Under the pieces are notes generated by a model. That model worked only from the letters and a program-made list of their open reading frames with translations, ran no database searches and was not told the DNA's origin. A stretch of DNA of 64,000 nucleotides from Planctomycetota bacterium (lineage in GTDB: Bacteria; Planctomycetota; Phycisphaerae; Phycisphaerales; Zrk34): contig WGMD01000009.1 of assembly GCA_016125255.1 (NCBI GenBank), positions 62,001 to 126,000 of the forward strand, in the 5' to 3' direction. A program made the position numbers and the translations under genes. Positions 28,447 to 36,252 of the stretch are shown here, piece by piece. Each line of letters opens with the position of its first letter. Position 1 is the stretch's first letter.

Positions 28447-29010
28447 TCATTTCTTCGCGGCCTGCTCGGCGTTTTTGAGCATGGTCAGGGCGGCCTGGCG
28501 GTCGGGGGTGTCGGGGGCGTGGTGAAGGATGGTGACGGGCAGGAGCAGGTCGCCGACGCCGAGGGCGGCGGTGGTCATGCATTCGTACTCGCCGGGTTTG
28601 GGGGCTTTGTCGGTGACCATGAAGTAGTAGCCGACCATGTGCGGGCCTTTGAGTTCCATGATTTGGACGTCCTTCTCCTTCGCGCCGGGCAGGAAGTGGG
28701 CTTTGAGTTTTTCGACCATGGCCTTGAGGGACGCGGGGGAGTTGAAGTCGGGATTGCCATTGAAGTCGGGGACGATGGAGATGAGGACCTTGAAGTCCTT
28801 GCCGGCGGGGTCGGAGAATTCGACGGTCGGGCCGACGGGCAGCCCGGGCGGCGCGGGACGGATGGCTTGTTTCCACGTCTTGGGCGGCGCGAGCTTGAGC
28901 GAGCCGTGGTTGGGCACTTCGTATTCCTTGACGCCCTCGTCGGCCGCCAGGGCGATCGCGGCGAAGAAGCAGAACATCACGATGAACCATCGCCGGGCAA
29001 GACGTCGCAT
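28447..29010 (-). CDS. Exported protein of unknown function
   Basis: A 187-residue protein with a signal peptide (RRWFIVMFCFFAAIALAADE, start at 29010). The mature part has the features EYEVPNHGSLKLAPPKTWKQ, VEFSDPAGKDFKVLISI, GYYFMVTDKAPKPGEYECMTTAALGVGDLLLPVTI. It looks like a compact alpha/beta domain of the kind that measures or binds something in the periplasm. I do not recognise the family. The start at 29010 is preferred to the frame's upstream end at 29079 because of the signal peptide. Confidence 0.65.
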   Translation of the reverse strand: MRRLARRWFIVMFCFFAAIALAADEGVKEYEVPNHGSLKLAPPKTWKQAIRPAPPGLPVGPTVEFSDPAGKDFKVLISIVPDFNGNPDFNSPASLKAMVEKLKAHFLPGAKEKDVQIMELKGPHMVGYYFMVTDKAPKPGEYECMTTAALGVGDLLLPVTILHHAPDTPDRQAALTMLKNAEQAAKK

Positions 29011-29120
29011 GGGTGTCCCTTTCGGAAGATGGATGTGCGGGCGGGACCATGATACTCGACGCTTGTGCCCGTTCGTCAAGGGCGCGGGAACCGGCGTCGC
29101 CTCGGGGCGTCCTTATCGAT

Positions 29121-29417
29121 ATGAGCACGCACCGGCGGGACAAGCTGATCTGGGCGGTTTCGTTCGTGACGGTGATCGGGGCCTATCTGTTTTTCAAGGA
29201 CGCGGAATACAACGGGCGGGCGACGCTGTATTACGTGTGCAATGCGCTGGGTCTGCGGGAGGCGGCGCTTTACGAAGCGAAGAAGGTGCGGGCGTGTGTG
29301 CCTCGCCCGAAAGGGAAGTGCCTGACTTGCAATCTGGAGATTCAGCGTGAGGAAATTTCAGTCTGGGCGCAACGCATCCAGCGGCTTGAAGCGGAGGCGG
29401 ATGAATCCTCACGCTGA
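29121..29417 (+). CDS. Small single-pass membrane protein
   Basis: A 98-residue protein with one hydrophobic helix near the N-terminus (LIWAVSFVTVIGAYLFF). A mostly helical charged tail contains a CLTC pair (GKCLTCNLEIQREE) and ends in QRLEAEADESS. No family is recognised. The ATG at 29121 is chosen because it places the helix correctly; the frame is open from 29013. It lies divergent from the gene at 28447 and convergent with rplI. Confidence 0.5.
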   Translation: MSTHRRDKLIWAVSFVTVIGAYLFFKDAEYNGRATLYYVCNALGLREAALYEAKKVRACVPRPKGKCLTCNLEIQREEISVWAQRIQRLEAEADESSR

Positions 29418-29431
29418 TCGGCGCGGCGCAT

Positions 29432-29464
29432 AAAAAAACCGCCGGCCCATGCGGGAGCCGGCGG
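29432..29464 (-). terminator. Rho-independent terminator of the rplI operon
   Basis: On the minus strand: stem CCGCCGGC / GCCGGCGG with a 10-base loop, followed by seven T, 26 bases after the rplI stop. Confidence 0.85.
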
Positions 29465-29489
29465 CGGTGTGTCAACTGGAATGCGAAGC

Positions 29490-30023
29490 TCAGGCCTCGG
29501 CTTCTTCGGTTTCCTCGGCCTGGTGCTTGGCGTCTTCTTCGGCCATGAGGTTCTCGGCGGGCTTGTCGGAGACGACCCATAGCTTGACTTCGGTCTTGAG
29601 GTCGCGCTCGATCTGGACGGGGATCATGTAGGAATCGAGGCGCTTGATCTGGTCGCCGATGCGGATGTCGCGGTCGGTGATGGCGAAGCCCTCTTCCTGG
29701 AGCGCGACGGCGATGTCGTGCTGCGAGACGGAGCCGTAGAGAATGCCGTCTTCGTTGGCGGCGCGCATGAGGGAGATCTCGAAGCCCTCGAGCTTGGCGA
29801 GGAGAGCTTCGCGCTGGGCGCGCTGCTCGCGCATCTGCTTCTCGACCTCGGCGCGGCGGGCTTCGACCTTCTTCATGTTGCCGGGCGTGGGGCTGGTCGC
29901 GAGGTTGTGCGGGAGGAGATAGTTGCGGGCGTAGCCGGCCCGGACGTTGACGACGTCGCCGACGATGCCGAGGTTGTCGATGTTTTCGGTGAGCAGGAGC
30001 TTGACGTTCTTCTTCGTGGACAT
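29490..30023 (-). CDS. rplI: Large ribosomal subunit protein bL9
   Basis: Binds 23S rRNA near the L1 stalk. The N-terminal domain is canonical (KLLLTENIDNLGIVGDVVNVRAGYARNYLLPH). It is followed by the connecting helix and the C-terminal domain, with an extra acidic tail (EEDAKHQAEETEEAEA) beyond the usual end, giving 177 residues. The start at 30023 has GGAGG five bases upstream; the in-frame ATG at 30035 overlaps that site and is rejected. It is the last gene of the ssb-rpsF group, separated from ssb by about 140 bases. Confidence 0.95.
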   Translation of the reverse strand: MSTKKNVKLLLTENIDNLGIVGDVVNVRAGYARNYLLPHNLATSPTPGNMKKVEARRAEVEKQMREQRAQREALLAKLEGFEISLMRAANEDGILYGSVSQHDIAVALQEEGFAITDRDIRIGDQIKRLDSYMIPVQIERDLKTEVKLWVVSDKPAENLMAEEDAKHQAEETEEAEA

Positions 30024-30133
30024 GATGTCCTCCAATCGGGTTGGGAGTTAGACGCCGGGGACCACGCTGGCCGGGGCGTCATCATGGGGAGTGCGGAGTG
30101 TAGAGTTCGGAGTGCGGAATTTCCAGTTTAGCG

Positions 30134-30149
30134 ACGCCGCTTGCGGCGT
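30134..30149. repeat. Short palindrome ACGCCGC-TT-GCGGCGT
   Basis: Fourth copy of the GCCGC-NN-GCGGC family, 17 bases beyond the ssb stop, between ssb and rplI. Confidence 0.55.
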
Positions 30150-30165
30150 GATTGTATTCACGTTT

Positions 30166-30645
30166 TCAGAACGGGATGTCATCGCCGCCCATGTCGGGTT
30201 CGGGCATGGGAGGACCGCCGGAACCGCCGCCGGACCCCCCGCCGGAGCGGGAGTAGGAGCGGCCGCCGCCGGAACTGCCGCCCGAGTCGCCGCTTCCGGG
30301 AGCGCCGCCTTCGCGGGAGTCGCAGAACTGGAAGTTTTCGATGACGACGGTGTGTTTGGAGCGGTTGCCGCCGTCCTTGTCCTGCCAGCGGTCGAGCTTG
30401 AGGCGGCCTTCGATGAAGATGGGTCGGCCCTTCTTGAAGTACTGGTTGAGCACTTCCGCGGTGCGGCCGAACGCGGTGCAGTCGACGAAGAGGACTTCCT
30501 CGCCCATCTCGCCGTCCTGCCGCTTGAACTTGCGGTTGCACGCCAGACCGAACTCGGCGACGGGCGTGTTGGAAGGCAGATATTTGAGCTCGGGGTCGCG
30601 CGTCAGGTTGCCCATCAGGAGGATTTTGTTGTAACTGCCAGCCAT
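30166..30645 (-). CDS. ssb: Single-stranded DNA-binding protein
   Basis: OB-fold protein of 159 residues that coats single-stranded DNA in replication and repair. The fold shows NKILLMGNLTRDPELKYLPS, VAEFGLACNRKF, FVDCTAFGRTAEVLNQYFKKGRPIFIEGRL (split here from a continuous run). It is followed by a Gly/Ser-rich disordered linker and the acidic tip DDIPF, the standard partner-binding end. The start at 30645 (MAGSYNK) is preferred over the longer frame. It sits between rpsF and rplI, the same association as in many bacteria. Confidence 0.95.
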   Translation of the reverse strand: MAGSYNKILLMGNLTRDPELKYLPSNTPVAEFGLACNRKFKRQDGEMGEEVLFVDCTAFGRTAEVLNQYFKKGRPIFIEGRLKLDRWQDKDGGNRSKHTVVIENFQFCDSREGGAPGSGDSGGSSGGGRSYSRSGGGSGGGSGGPPMPEPDMGGDDIPF

Positions 30646-30724
30646 TGGTCGTTTCCTTTTATCTATTGGCGTCTTGGTAGGGCGGGCACGATTGTAAACG
30701 ATCACCGCTCAAGCCGACGTCGGC

Positions 30725-31207
30725 TTACTCGGCTTCTTCTTCCGACTCGGTGTCGGTATCGACGTCCGAATCGCTGGCATCGCTGTCGTCGTCATCGCTG
30801 GCGGCGGCGGGCTGCGGGTTGGACGCTTCGAGGGCGATGGCGTCGCGCGTGACGTTCTGCGCGTCGGTGAAGATCTGCATCTCGGTTTCGCCCAGATGTT
30901 CGCCGCGGATGATCAGGCAGCGCAGGACGGTTTCGGACAGATTCACGTCGCGCTCGATGTGCGCGACCTGCGACGGGTCGGCGTTGAAGTGAGCGAGGAT
31001 GAACAGGCCGCGCTTCTGCCCCTCGATCTTGTAGGCCAGTTTGCGATCGTCCCACTTGCTCATCGAAACCACCTCAGCGTGTGCGCGCTTGAGGATTTCG
31101 GCGATGATCTCGGTGGCCTTGCCCACGCTCGAATTGATCGCGGCGGGGTTGAGCAGGAACATGCCTTCGTACATGCGGGTCTTGGCGGTCTTGGTCTGCG
31201 TAGCCAT
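30725..31207 (-). CDS. rpsF: Small ribosomal subunit protein bS6
   Basis: Binds central-domain 16S rRNA with bS18. The bS6 fold is visible (YEGMFLLNPAAI, AEVVSMSKWDDRKLAYKIEGQKRGLFILAHFN without a break in homology, VNLSETVLRCLIIRG). The 160-residue protein carries a genetically encoded acidic tail of about 30 residues (DDDDSDASDSDVDTDTESEEEAE-like), longer than in most bacteria. No rpsR is adjacent. It is upstream of ssb on the same strand. Confidence 0.93.
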   Translation of the reverse strand: MATQTKTAKTRMYEGMFLLNPAAINSSVGKATEIIAEILKRAHAEVVSMSKWDDRKLAYKIEGQKRGLFILAHFNADPSQVAHIERDVNLSETVLRCLIIRGEHLGETEMQIFTDAQNVTRDAIALEASNPQPAAASDDDDSDASDSDVDTDTESEEEAE

Positions 31208-31238
31208 GGGTTGCTCCAGTCGTTGAATGTGTGCTGTC

Positions 31239-31829
31239 TTAGTTGGGGGTGTTGAGTTTGGGGTTGTAACGGTTCATCGCCGTGGCGAGGTCCGACGCGA
31301 GGAAACATTCCACGGCATCGGCGGCGGTTTCGACGCCTTTTGCGAGCGGCTCGGCCTGCTCGGCGGTGAAAGCGCCGAGCACGTAGTCGTGCATCGCGAT
31401 GCGCTGGCCATTGATGAACGGCTCGCCGATGCCCAGTCGCAGTCGCGGGTAGGCGATCGTGCCCAGCGCCCGCTCGATGTCGGCCAGCCCGTTGTGCCCG
31501 CCCGATCCGCCGCTTTTGCGGACGCGGACCGCGCCGATGGGCAGGGCCAGATCATCGACGACGATGAGCAGGTCCGTGTCCCGATCGGCCTTGTAGAACG
31601 ACAGGGCCTCGCCGACGGCCAGACCACTGCGGTTCATGTAAGTGAGCGGCTGCATGAGCATGACACGTTCGTTTCCAATGCGGCCTTCGATGCAGGCGGC
31701 GTGAAACTTTTCCTTGGGTGCGTCCATTCCGTGACGCACCGCCAATCGCTCCACGACCATGAAGCCGGCGTTGTGCCGGGTGTTGCGGTACTGAGCGCCC
31801 GGGTTGCCGAGTCCGACGATCAGTTTCAT
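31239..31829 (-). CDS. pth: Peptidyl-tRNA hydrolase
   Basis: Recycles peptidyl-tRNA released from stalled ribosomes by hydrolysing the ester bond. Catalytic and substrate residues are evident: KLIVGLGNPGAQYRNTRHNAGF with the conserved Asn and His, LMQPLTYMNRSG, and DDLALPIGAVRVRKSGGSGGHNG. At 196 residues the length is normal. The start at 31829 fits the family; the frame extends eight codons further. It lies 30 bases upstream of rpsF and 60 downstream of rplY, as in the classical glmU-prs-ctc-pth gene order. Confidence 0.95.
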   Translation of the reverse strand: MKLIVGLGNPGAQYRNTRHNAGFMVVERLAVRHGMDAPKEKFHAACIEGRIGNERVMLMQPLTYMNRSGLAVGEALSFYKADRDTDLLIVVDDLALPIGAVRVRKSGGSGGHNGLADIERALGTIAYPRLRLGIGEPFINGQRIAMHDYVLGAFTAEQAEPLAKGVETAADAVECFLASDLATAMNRYNPKLNTPN

Positions 31830-31871
31830 GGTCCGCGCGGGCTCCGTGTTCAAGCGGCCCGCCGTTGAGCG

Positions 31872-31887
31872 AGGCCGCTTGCGGCCT
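31872..31887. repeat. Short palindrome AGGCCGC-TT-GCGGCCT
   Basis: Fifth copy of the family, two bases beyond the rplY stop, between rplY and pth. Confidence 0.55.
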
Positions 31888-31889
31888 GT

Positions 31890-32549
31890 TTATTTCTTGC
31901 CTTCCGCAGCCGGGGGCGCTTCTTCCTTGCGCTCGGTGAGGACGATCGGCTCGGTCGGGGCGCCTTCGGTCGGCGCGGCTTCGGTCTCCTCAGCCGCCAG
32001 CGAGATCGACACGACGACCGCGTCGGCGTCGACTTCCGTCCGCACGCCTTCGGGCAGCTTCAGGTCGCCGACCGTGATCGCATCGTCGACGTTCATCGCG
32101 CTGATGTCGACGTAGATCGCATCGGGAATCGAGTCGGCGCGGCAGATGACCTCCAGGTCCACGATCGGCTGCTCGAGCACCGCGTTAGCCGCCTTGGCGC
32201 CGGGGCTCTTGTCTTCGCCCTTGAGCTCGATCGGCACCGACACTTCGACCTCTTCCGAGAGATCGACGCGCGTCAGGTCGACGTGGATGATGTTCGTGCC
32301 GAGATAGTCGTACTGCACATCCTTGATGAGGCAGGTCTGCGCCTTGCCGTCGGCGTCAAGGTCCAAAAGGTGAGCGCCTTCATGCAGCGAGTGCAGGAAG
32401 GACTCAGCTTCGAGGGCCACGTGGTCCGGGTCCTGTCCGTGGCCGTAGACGACGGCGGGGAGCTGGCCGGTGGCGCGAAGGCGGGCGGCGTACTTGGAGC
32501 CGAGGCGATCGCGGGGCGTGGCTTTGAGTTTGGGGCGTTCGTGGGACAT
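31890..32549 (-). CDS. rplY: Large ribosomal subunit protein bL25 (CTC-type)
   Basis: 5S rRNA-binding ribosomal protein in its long, general-stress CTC form. Residues 1-95 are the L25 domain (RDRLGSKYAARLRATGQLPAVVYGHGQ), and the C-terminal beta domain continues to about 190 (VSVPIELKGEDKSPG, ICRADSIPDAIYVDISAM), with an acidic/Ala-Pro tail to 219. Position between prs and pth matches the ctc gene of the glmU-prs-ctc-pth cluster. Confidence 0.93.
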   Translation of the reverse strand: MSHERPKLKATPRDRLGSKYAARLRATGQLPAVVYGHGQDPDHVALEAESFLHSLHEGAHLLDLDADGKAQTCLIKDVQYDYLGTNIIHVDLTRVDLSEEVEVSVPIELKGEDKSPGAKAANAVLEQPIVDLEVICRADSIPDAIYVDISAMNVDDAITVGDLKLPEGVRTEVDADAVVVSISLAAEETEAAPTEGAPTEPIVLTERKEEAPPAAEGKK

Positions 32550-32576
32550 GGGTGGATCTCCGAGTTTGTTGGCTGT

Positions 32577-33560
32577 TTATCTTTTGCCGGCCGTGCCCGG
32601 ACGGAACAGGGCGCTGACCGACTGGTGGTGGTGAATGCGGTGGATCGCCTGCGCCAGAAGATTCGAGACCGAGAGCACGACGAGCTTGTCGGCGATCTTC
32701 TCGCAGCGCTGTCCGCAGGGGATGGTGTCGGACACGATGATTTTGCTGATGGGCGCGTCCTGAAGCCGTTCCATCGCCAGACCCACGAGCACCGGGTGCG
32801 TCGCGGTGACGATGACGTCCTTGGCGCCCTGATTCATGACGAGCTTGGCGGCTTCGCAGACGGTGCCGGCGGTCGAGATCATGTCGTCGAACATGAGGAC
32901 GGTCTTGCCTTTGACTTCGCCGATGATGTTTGAGGAGACGACTTCGGAGCCGGACTTGCGGCGTTTGTCGATGATGGCCAGGTCGCCGCCGAGGAGGTTG
33001 GCGTACATGTTGGCCGTCTTGACGTTGCCGACGTCGGGGCTGACCACGACGGTGTCGCCCAGGTCCTTGCGGATCGACTGGATGTATTCGACGAAGACGG
33101 GGACGGCCAGCAGATGATCGACGGGGATGTCGAAGAAGCCCTGAATCTGCGCGGCGTGCAGGTCGATGGCGAGCACGCGGTTCGCTCCCGCCGCCGTGAT
33201 CAGGTTCGCCACGAGCTTGGCCGTGATCGGCGTGCGGCCCTCGTCTTTTCGGTCCTGCCGGGCGTAGCCGAAGTAGGGGATCACCGCCGTGATGCGCTGC
33301 GCCGAAGCGCGGCGGAGGCAGTCGATGTAGATGAGCAGTTCCATCAGATGGGCGTTCACCGGATGGTGCGTCGACTGAATCACAAAGCAGTCGCGCCCGC
33401 GCACGTCCTCTTCGAGCTTCACGATGATCTCCCCGTCCGGGAACATCTCCGTGTGCCCCTGTCCAAGCGGCACATCGAGGTTGCGGCAGATCGCCTCGGA
33501 CAGATCACGGCTGGCGCGGCCGCAGAAGACCTTGATATCGTTGGCGTCGGCCCGACTCAT
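32577..33560 (-). CDS. prs: Ribose-phosphate pyrophosphokinase
   Basis: Makes PRPP from ribose-5-phosphate and ATP for nucleotide, histidine and tryptophan synthesis. Conserved elements are present: the ATP site (FPDGEIIVKLEEDVRGRDCFVIQS spread over 40-65), RQDRKDEGRTPITAKLVANLI, the divalent-ion/PRPP loop DLHAAQIQGFFDIPVDHL, and the flexible loop with the PRPP-binding MFDDMISTAGT. At 327 residues it is slightly longer than E. coli Prs. Its ATG overlaps the glmU stop by 4 bases. Confidence 0.95.
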   Translation of the reverse strand: MSRADANDIKVFCGRASRDLSEAICRNLDVPLGQGHTEMFPDGEIIVKLEEDVRGRDCFVIQSTHHPVNAHLMELLIYIDCLRRASAQRITAVIPYFGYARQDRKDEGRTPITAKLVANLITAAGANRVLAIDLHAAQIQGFFDIPVDHLLAVPVFVEYIQSIRKDLGDTVVVSPDVGNVKTANMYANLLGGDLAIIDKRRKSGSEVVSSNIIGEVKGKTVLMFDDMISTAGTVCEAAKLVMNQGAKDVIVTATHPVLVGLAMERLQDAPISKIIVSDTIPCGQRCEKIADKLVVLSVSNLLAQAIHRIHHHQSVSALFRPGTAGKR

Positions 33561-34345
33561 CGACTGACCTCCAGTCCGAGACGCTGACGCAGGATCGCGT
33601 CCACCTCGGCGAGCTGCTGGGGCGTGTTAATGCTCAAAACATCCCGCGGCGGCACCGCGTCGATCACCTCGACACGCTCAGAGTCCGCCACAAAAATCCC
33701 CAGAATATCCGTCAGGTAGTACTCGCCCTTGGCGTTCTTGTTGTCGATGCGCGAAAGGGCATCGAACAAGGCGTCCGCCCGGACGCAGTAGTAGCTCGGG
33801 TTGATCTCGTGAATCTGACGCTCCGCCTCGGTGGCGTCCTTGTGCTCGACGATGCGCTCGAATCGGCCGGCCGCGTCGCGCACGATGCGCCCGTAGCCGG
33901 TCGGGTCGTCGATGACGGAAGTCGCGAGCGTGGCGACAGCGCGGGTCGCGCGATGACGCTCGAGCATCGTGTGCAGCGTCGCCGCCTCGATCAGCGGGCC
34001 GTCGCCGCAGAGAATCAGCACATCATAGTTGCGATCATTCTTCGGAAAGCACGGTTCGGCCATCATGACCGCGTGACCCGTGCCAAGCTGCTGCGTCTGC
34101 TCCACGAACAGGCAGCGCTCGCGGTCCGACAGGGCGGAACGGACGCGGTCGGCCTGATGTCCGACGATGATGATCTGACGCTGTGAATCGACCGCCTCGC
34201 ACGCGTCGATGACCCACTCGACCATCGGCCTCGCCGCCACCGGGTGCAACACCTTGGCGATGTCGCTGCCCATGCGCGTGCCCCTGCCGGCGGCGAGGAT
34301 GATCGCCTGCACGGGACGTTGAGGTTGTTGGCAGTCGTCAGTCAT
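33557..34345 (-). CDS. GlmU-type UDP-GlcNAc pyrophosphorylase (uridylyltransferase domain only)
   Basis: Nucleotidyltransferase of 262 residues with AIILAAGRGTRMGSDIAKVLHPVA (the nucleotide-binding signature), QLGTGHAVMMAEPCF, LILCGDGPLI and YYLTDILGIF, as in the first half of GlmU. The left-handed beta-helix acetyltransferase half is absent: the gene ends at residue 262, four bases into prs. It would make UDP-GlcNAc only if GlcN-1-P acetylation is done by another protein; it may also be a related NTP transferase. The position upstream of prs is the classical glmU position. Confidence 0.85.
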   Translation of the reverse strand: MTDDCQQPQRPVQAIILAAGRGTRMGSDIAKVLHPVAARPMVEWVIDACEAVDSQRQIIIVGHQADRVRSALSDRERCLFVEQTQQLGTGHAVMMAEPCFPKNDRNYDVLILCGDGPLIEAATLHTMLERHRATRAVATLATSVIDDPTGYGRIVRDAAGRFERIVEHKDATEAERQIHEINPSYYCVRADALFDALSRIDNKNAKGEYYLTDILGIFVADSERVEVIDAVPPRDVLSINTPQQLAEVDAILRQRLGLEVSR

Positions 34346-34461
34346 GCGTACAGTCGCTCGCGATTCAAGTGGCGATATTGCGAAGGGGTGATGTGGCGAT
34401 ATCGAGCCGATCGTCGCCGCTTCACCATTTCACCACATCACGACTTCACCATATGTCCAAG

Positions 34462-34533
34462 CAAGCCCGCCTGGACTCGAACCAGGAATGCCAGGACCAA
34501 AACCTGGTGTGTTACCAATTACACCACGGGCTT
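34462..34533 (-). tRNA. tRNA-Gln (anticodon TTG)
   Basis: A 72-nt cloverleaf on the minus strand: acceptor AAGCCCG / CGGGCTT with discriminator G, D stem GTGT/ACAC, anticodon stem CCAGG/CCTGG with loop TTTTGGT giving anticodon TTG, and T stem CCTGG/CCAGG with TTCGAGT. CCA is not encoded. It lies about 115 bases upstream of the GlmU-type gene on the same strand and may be co-transcribed with it. Confidence 0.93.
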
Positions 34534-34764
34534 GGGTTGTCGGCTTTTGGGTTGGAGAGGGCACGAGCCCGATCCGCGCCGGTCGCCTCGATCGTCAATC
34601 GCGGCGTCCGTCGATCAGGCCCGTCATCGAGAAGGGCGCGACACGAACGATTCCGCGGCTCGTTTCACCGGAGCGGGACTGGCCACTTGTGCCGCAGGCC
34701 TGCCCATAACCGCGCCTCGCCATCGGCTCGTCACGGTCGGCTCCCTCGTGGGAAACGGTCCGTA

Positions 34765-34792
34765 AGTGTAGCATCCGGTCCGACCCGGTCAA
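34765..34792 (-). promoter_or_regulatory. Predicted promoter for tRNA-Gln and the GlmU-prs operon
   Basis: On the minus strand: TTGACC (34787-34792), a 16-base spacer, TACACT (34765-34770). Transcription would start near 34757, giving a leader of about 220 bases before the tRNA. Confidence 0.6.
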
Positions 34793-34804
34793 GCTGGAGA
34801 ATCC

Positions 34805-34962
34805 GGGAGAAATGACCAATGACCAAGCACCAATGACCAAGGGACTGTTCAAAGGCACAATGTCAAAATCAAAGGCCGCAGGCCGTTCCTTCCTTGGTCA
34901 TTGGGATTTGGGCATTGGTCATTGCCCTGCGATTTGGTGCTTGATCATTGGTCATTTCTCCC
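34805..34962. repeat. Inverted-repeat element with 29-base arms between two divergent promoters
   Basis: Outer arms at 34805-34833 (GGGAGAAATGACCAATGACC...) and 34934-34962 pair with one mismatch. Inner tandem ATGACCAA-type units pair with CATTGGTCAT units. It occupies nearly all of the space between the minus-strand tRNA/GlmU promoter and the rplM promoter. It has the look of a miniature non-coding element; no ORF is convincing. Confidence 0.8.
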
Positions 34963-34972
34963 CGCCGGCGGC

Positions 34973-35000
34973 TTGACAGTGCGCCGAAACCGGCTAAACT
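34973..35000 (+). promoter_or_regulatory. Predicted rplM-rpsI promoter
   Basis: TTGACA (34973-34978), a 16-base spacer, TAAACT (34995-35000). Start near 35007 leaves a 30-base leader before rplM and rules out the longer rplM frame from 35001. Confidence 0.7.
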
Positions 35001-35036
35001 TTGCGATTCTCCCCAGCAGACCCTTTTAGGTGGATC

Positions 35037-35471
35037 ATGGAACGACAGACTTATTTCGCCAAGCCCGGTGAAGTGGAACAGCGCTGGCTCATGGTGGACG
35101 CGGAGGGCAAGGTCCTCGGGCGTCTGGCCGCCAAGCTCGCGACGATTTTGCAGGGCAAGAACAAGCCCCAGTACACCGCTCATTGCGACGTGGGCGACTT
35201 CGTCGTTGTGCTCAACGCCGAGAAGATCGTTCTGACCGGCCGCAAGGCGGAGCAGAACTTCCATCAGACCTACAGCCGCTACCCCGGCGGGCAGAAGTCG
35301 ATGAGCTTCGGCGAAATGCGCACCAAGCATCCCGAGCGTCTTTTGGAGCTGGCCGTCCGCCGCATGCTGCCCAAGGGGCACATGGGCGTGAAGATGCTCA
35401 CCAAGCTCAAGATCTACGCCGGTACGGATCATCCGCACCAGGCCCAGGCCCCGCAGGCGGTCGAACTCTAA
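35037..35471 (+). CDS. rplM: Large ribosomal subunit protein uL13
   Basis: Early-assembling 50S protein of 144 residues. Typical features: RQTYFAKPGEVEQRWLMVDA, GKVLGRLAAKLATILQGK, YTAHCDVGDFVVVLNAEKI, and RRMLPKGHMGVKMLTKLKIYAG (split segments of the conserved C-terminal half). The start at 35037 is set by the promoter and by the family N-terminus. It is followed 58 bases later by rpsI, the usual pair. Confidence 0.96.
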   Translation: MERQTYFAKPGEVEQRWLMVDAEGKVLGRLAAKLATILQGKNKPQYTAHCDVGDFVVVLNAEKIVLTGRKAEQNFHQTYSRYPGGQKSMSFGEMRTKHPERLLELAVRRMLPKGHMGVKMLTKLKIYAGTDHPHQAQAPQAVEL

Positions 35472-35529
35472 GGACTCCATCGCCTCAGCGGGCCGATGCG
35501 GCCGGCGGGCTTCATGCAAAGGTATCCAG

Positions 35530-35976
35530 ATGACTCAGACTCAAACGCTTCCGCAAACGACTGAACCCAAGGCGGCCGACAAGCCGAAATTCGGCTTCTG
35601 GTGGGGCACCGGCCGACGCAAGTCCGCCATCGCCCGCGTCCGCGTCCGTCCCGGCTCCGGCAAGTTCCTCATCAACGACCGTGAAGTCGACAACTACTTC
35701 TCCGAAATTCAGCACCGCACCGACGCCCAGGCCCCGCTGACCGCCACCAACACCGCCGGCAAGATCGACGTCTTCGTCAGCGTCTCCGGCGGCGGCATCA
35801 CCGGCCAGGCCGGCGCCATCCTGCTCGGCCTCGCCCGCGCCCTCTCCAGCTACGACCCCACGCTGGAGCAGACCTTCCGCGACAACGGCTACATGACCCG
35901 CGACGCCCGCGAAGTCGAACGCAAGAAGTACGGCCAGGCCGGCGCCCGCCGTCGATTCCAGTTCTCCAAGCGCTAA
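35530..35976 (+). CDS. rpsI: Small ribosomal subunit protein uS9
   Basis: Decoding-centre ribosomal protein of 148 residues. It has GTGRRKSAIARVRVRPGSGKFLIN, VSVSGGGITGQAGAILLGLARAL, and ends KYGQAGARRRFQFSKR, the conserved tail that reaches the P-site tRNA. The N-terminal 20 residues (TQTLPQTTEPKAADKP) are an extension beyond the core. It follows rplM and ends at a strong terminator. Confidence 0.96.
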   Translation: MTQTQTLPQTTEPKAADKPKFGFWWGTGRRKSAIARVRVRPGSGKFLINDREVDNYFSEIQHRTDAQAPLTATNTAGKIDVFVSVSGGGITGQAGAILLGLARALSSYDPTLEQTFRDNGYMTRDAREVERKKYGQAGARRRFQFSKR

Positions 35977-36002
35977 ATCCGCTTCCCATCTTCATCTTCC
36001 CA

Positions 36003-36034
36003 CCGGCCGCCCGCGCGGCCGGTTATTTTTTTTG
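36003..36034 (+). terminator. Rho-independent terminator of rplM-rpsI
   Basis: Stem CCGGCCGC / GCGGCCGG, loop CCGC, then TTATTTTTTTTT. Confidence 0.9.
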
Positions 36035-36063
36035 GGCGTATAATTCTCCAATCCCCTGGAGCA

Positions 36064-36252
36064 ATGACAGTGACGACAAAACAGAAGTTCCAGCAAGTCA
36101 TCGATCAACTGCCTGACAACGCGACGGCGCGTCAGATCGTGGAGGCGATCGCGATTCGGCTGGAGCTTGACGAAGGCATTCGGCAGATCGAAGCCGGCGA
36201 GTCGTTGACGATGGCGGACTTTGAGAGGGAGTTCGCCCAGTGGCTCAAGTAG
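36064..36252 (+). CDS. Predicted type II antitoxin
   Basis: A 62-residue protein: N-terminal helical part (KQKFQQVIDQLPDNATARQIVEAIAIRLELD), then GIRQIEAGESLTMADFEREFAQWLK, a C-terminus typical of small antitoxins encoded just ahead of ParE/RelE toxins. TATAAT at 36039-36044 may be a -10 element. Its last codons overlap the GTG that would start the toxin. The family assignment rests on pattern and context, not on a full domain match. Confidence 0.7.
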   Translation: MTVTTKQKFQQVIDQLPDNATARQIVEAIAIRLELDEGIRQIEAGESLTMADFEREFAQWLK

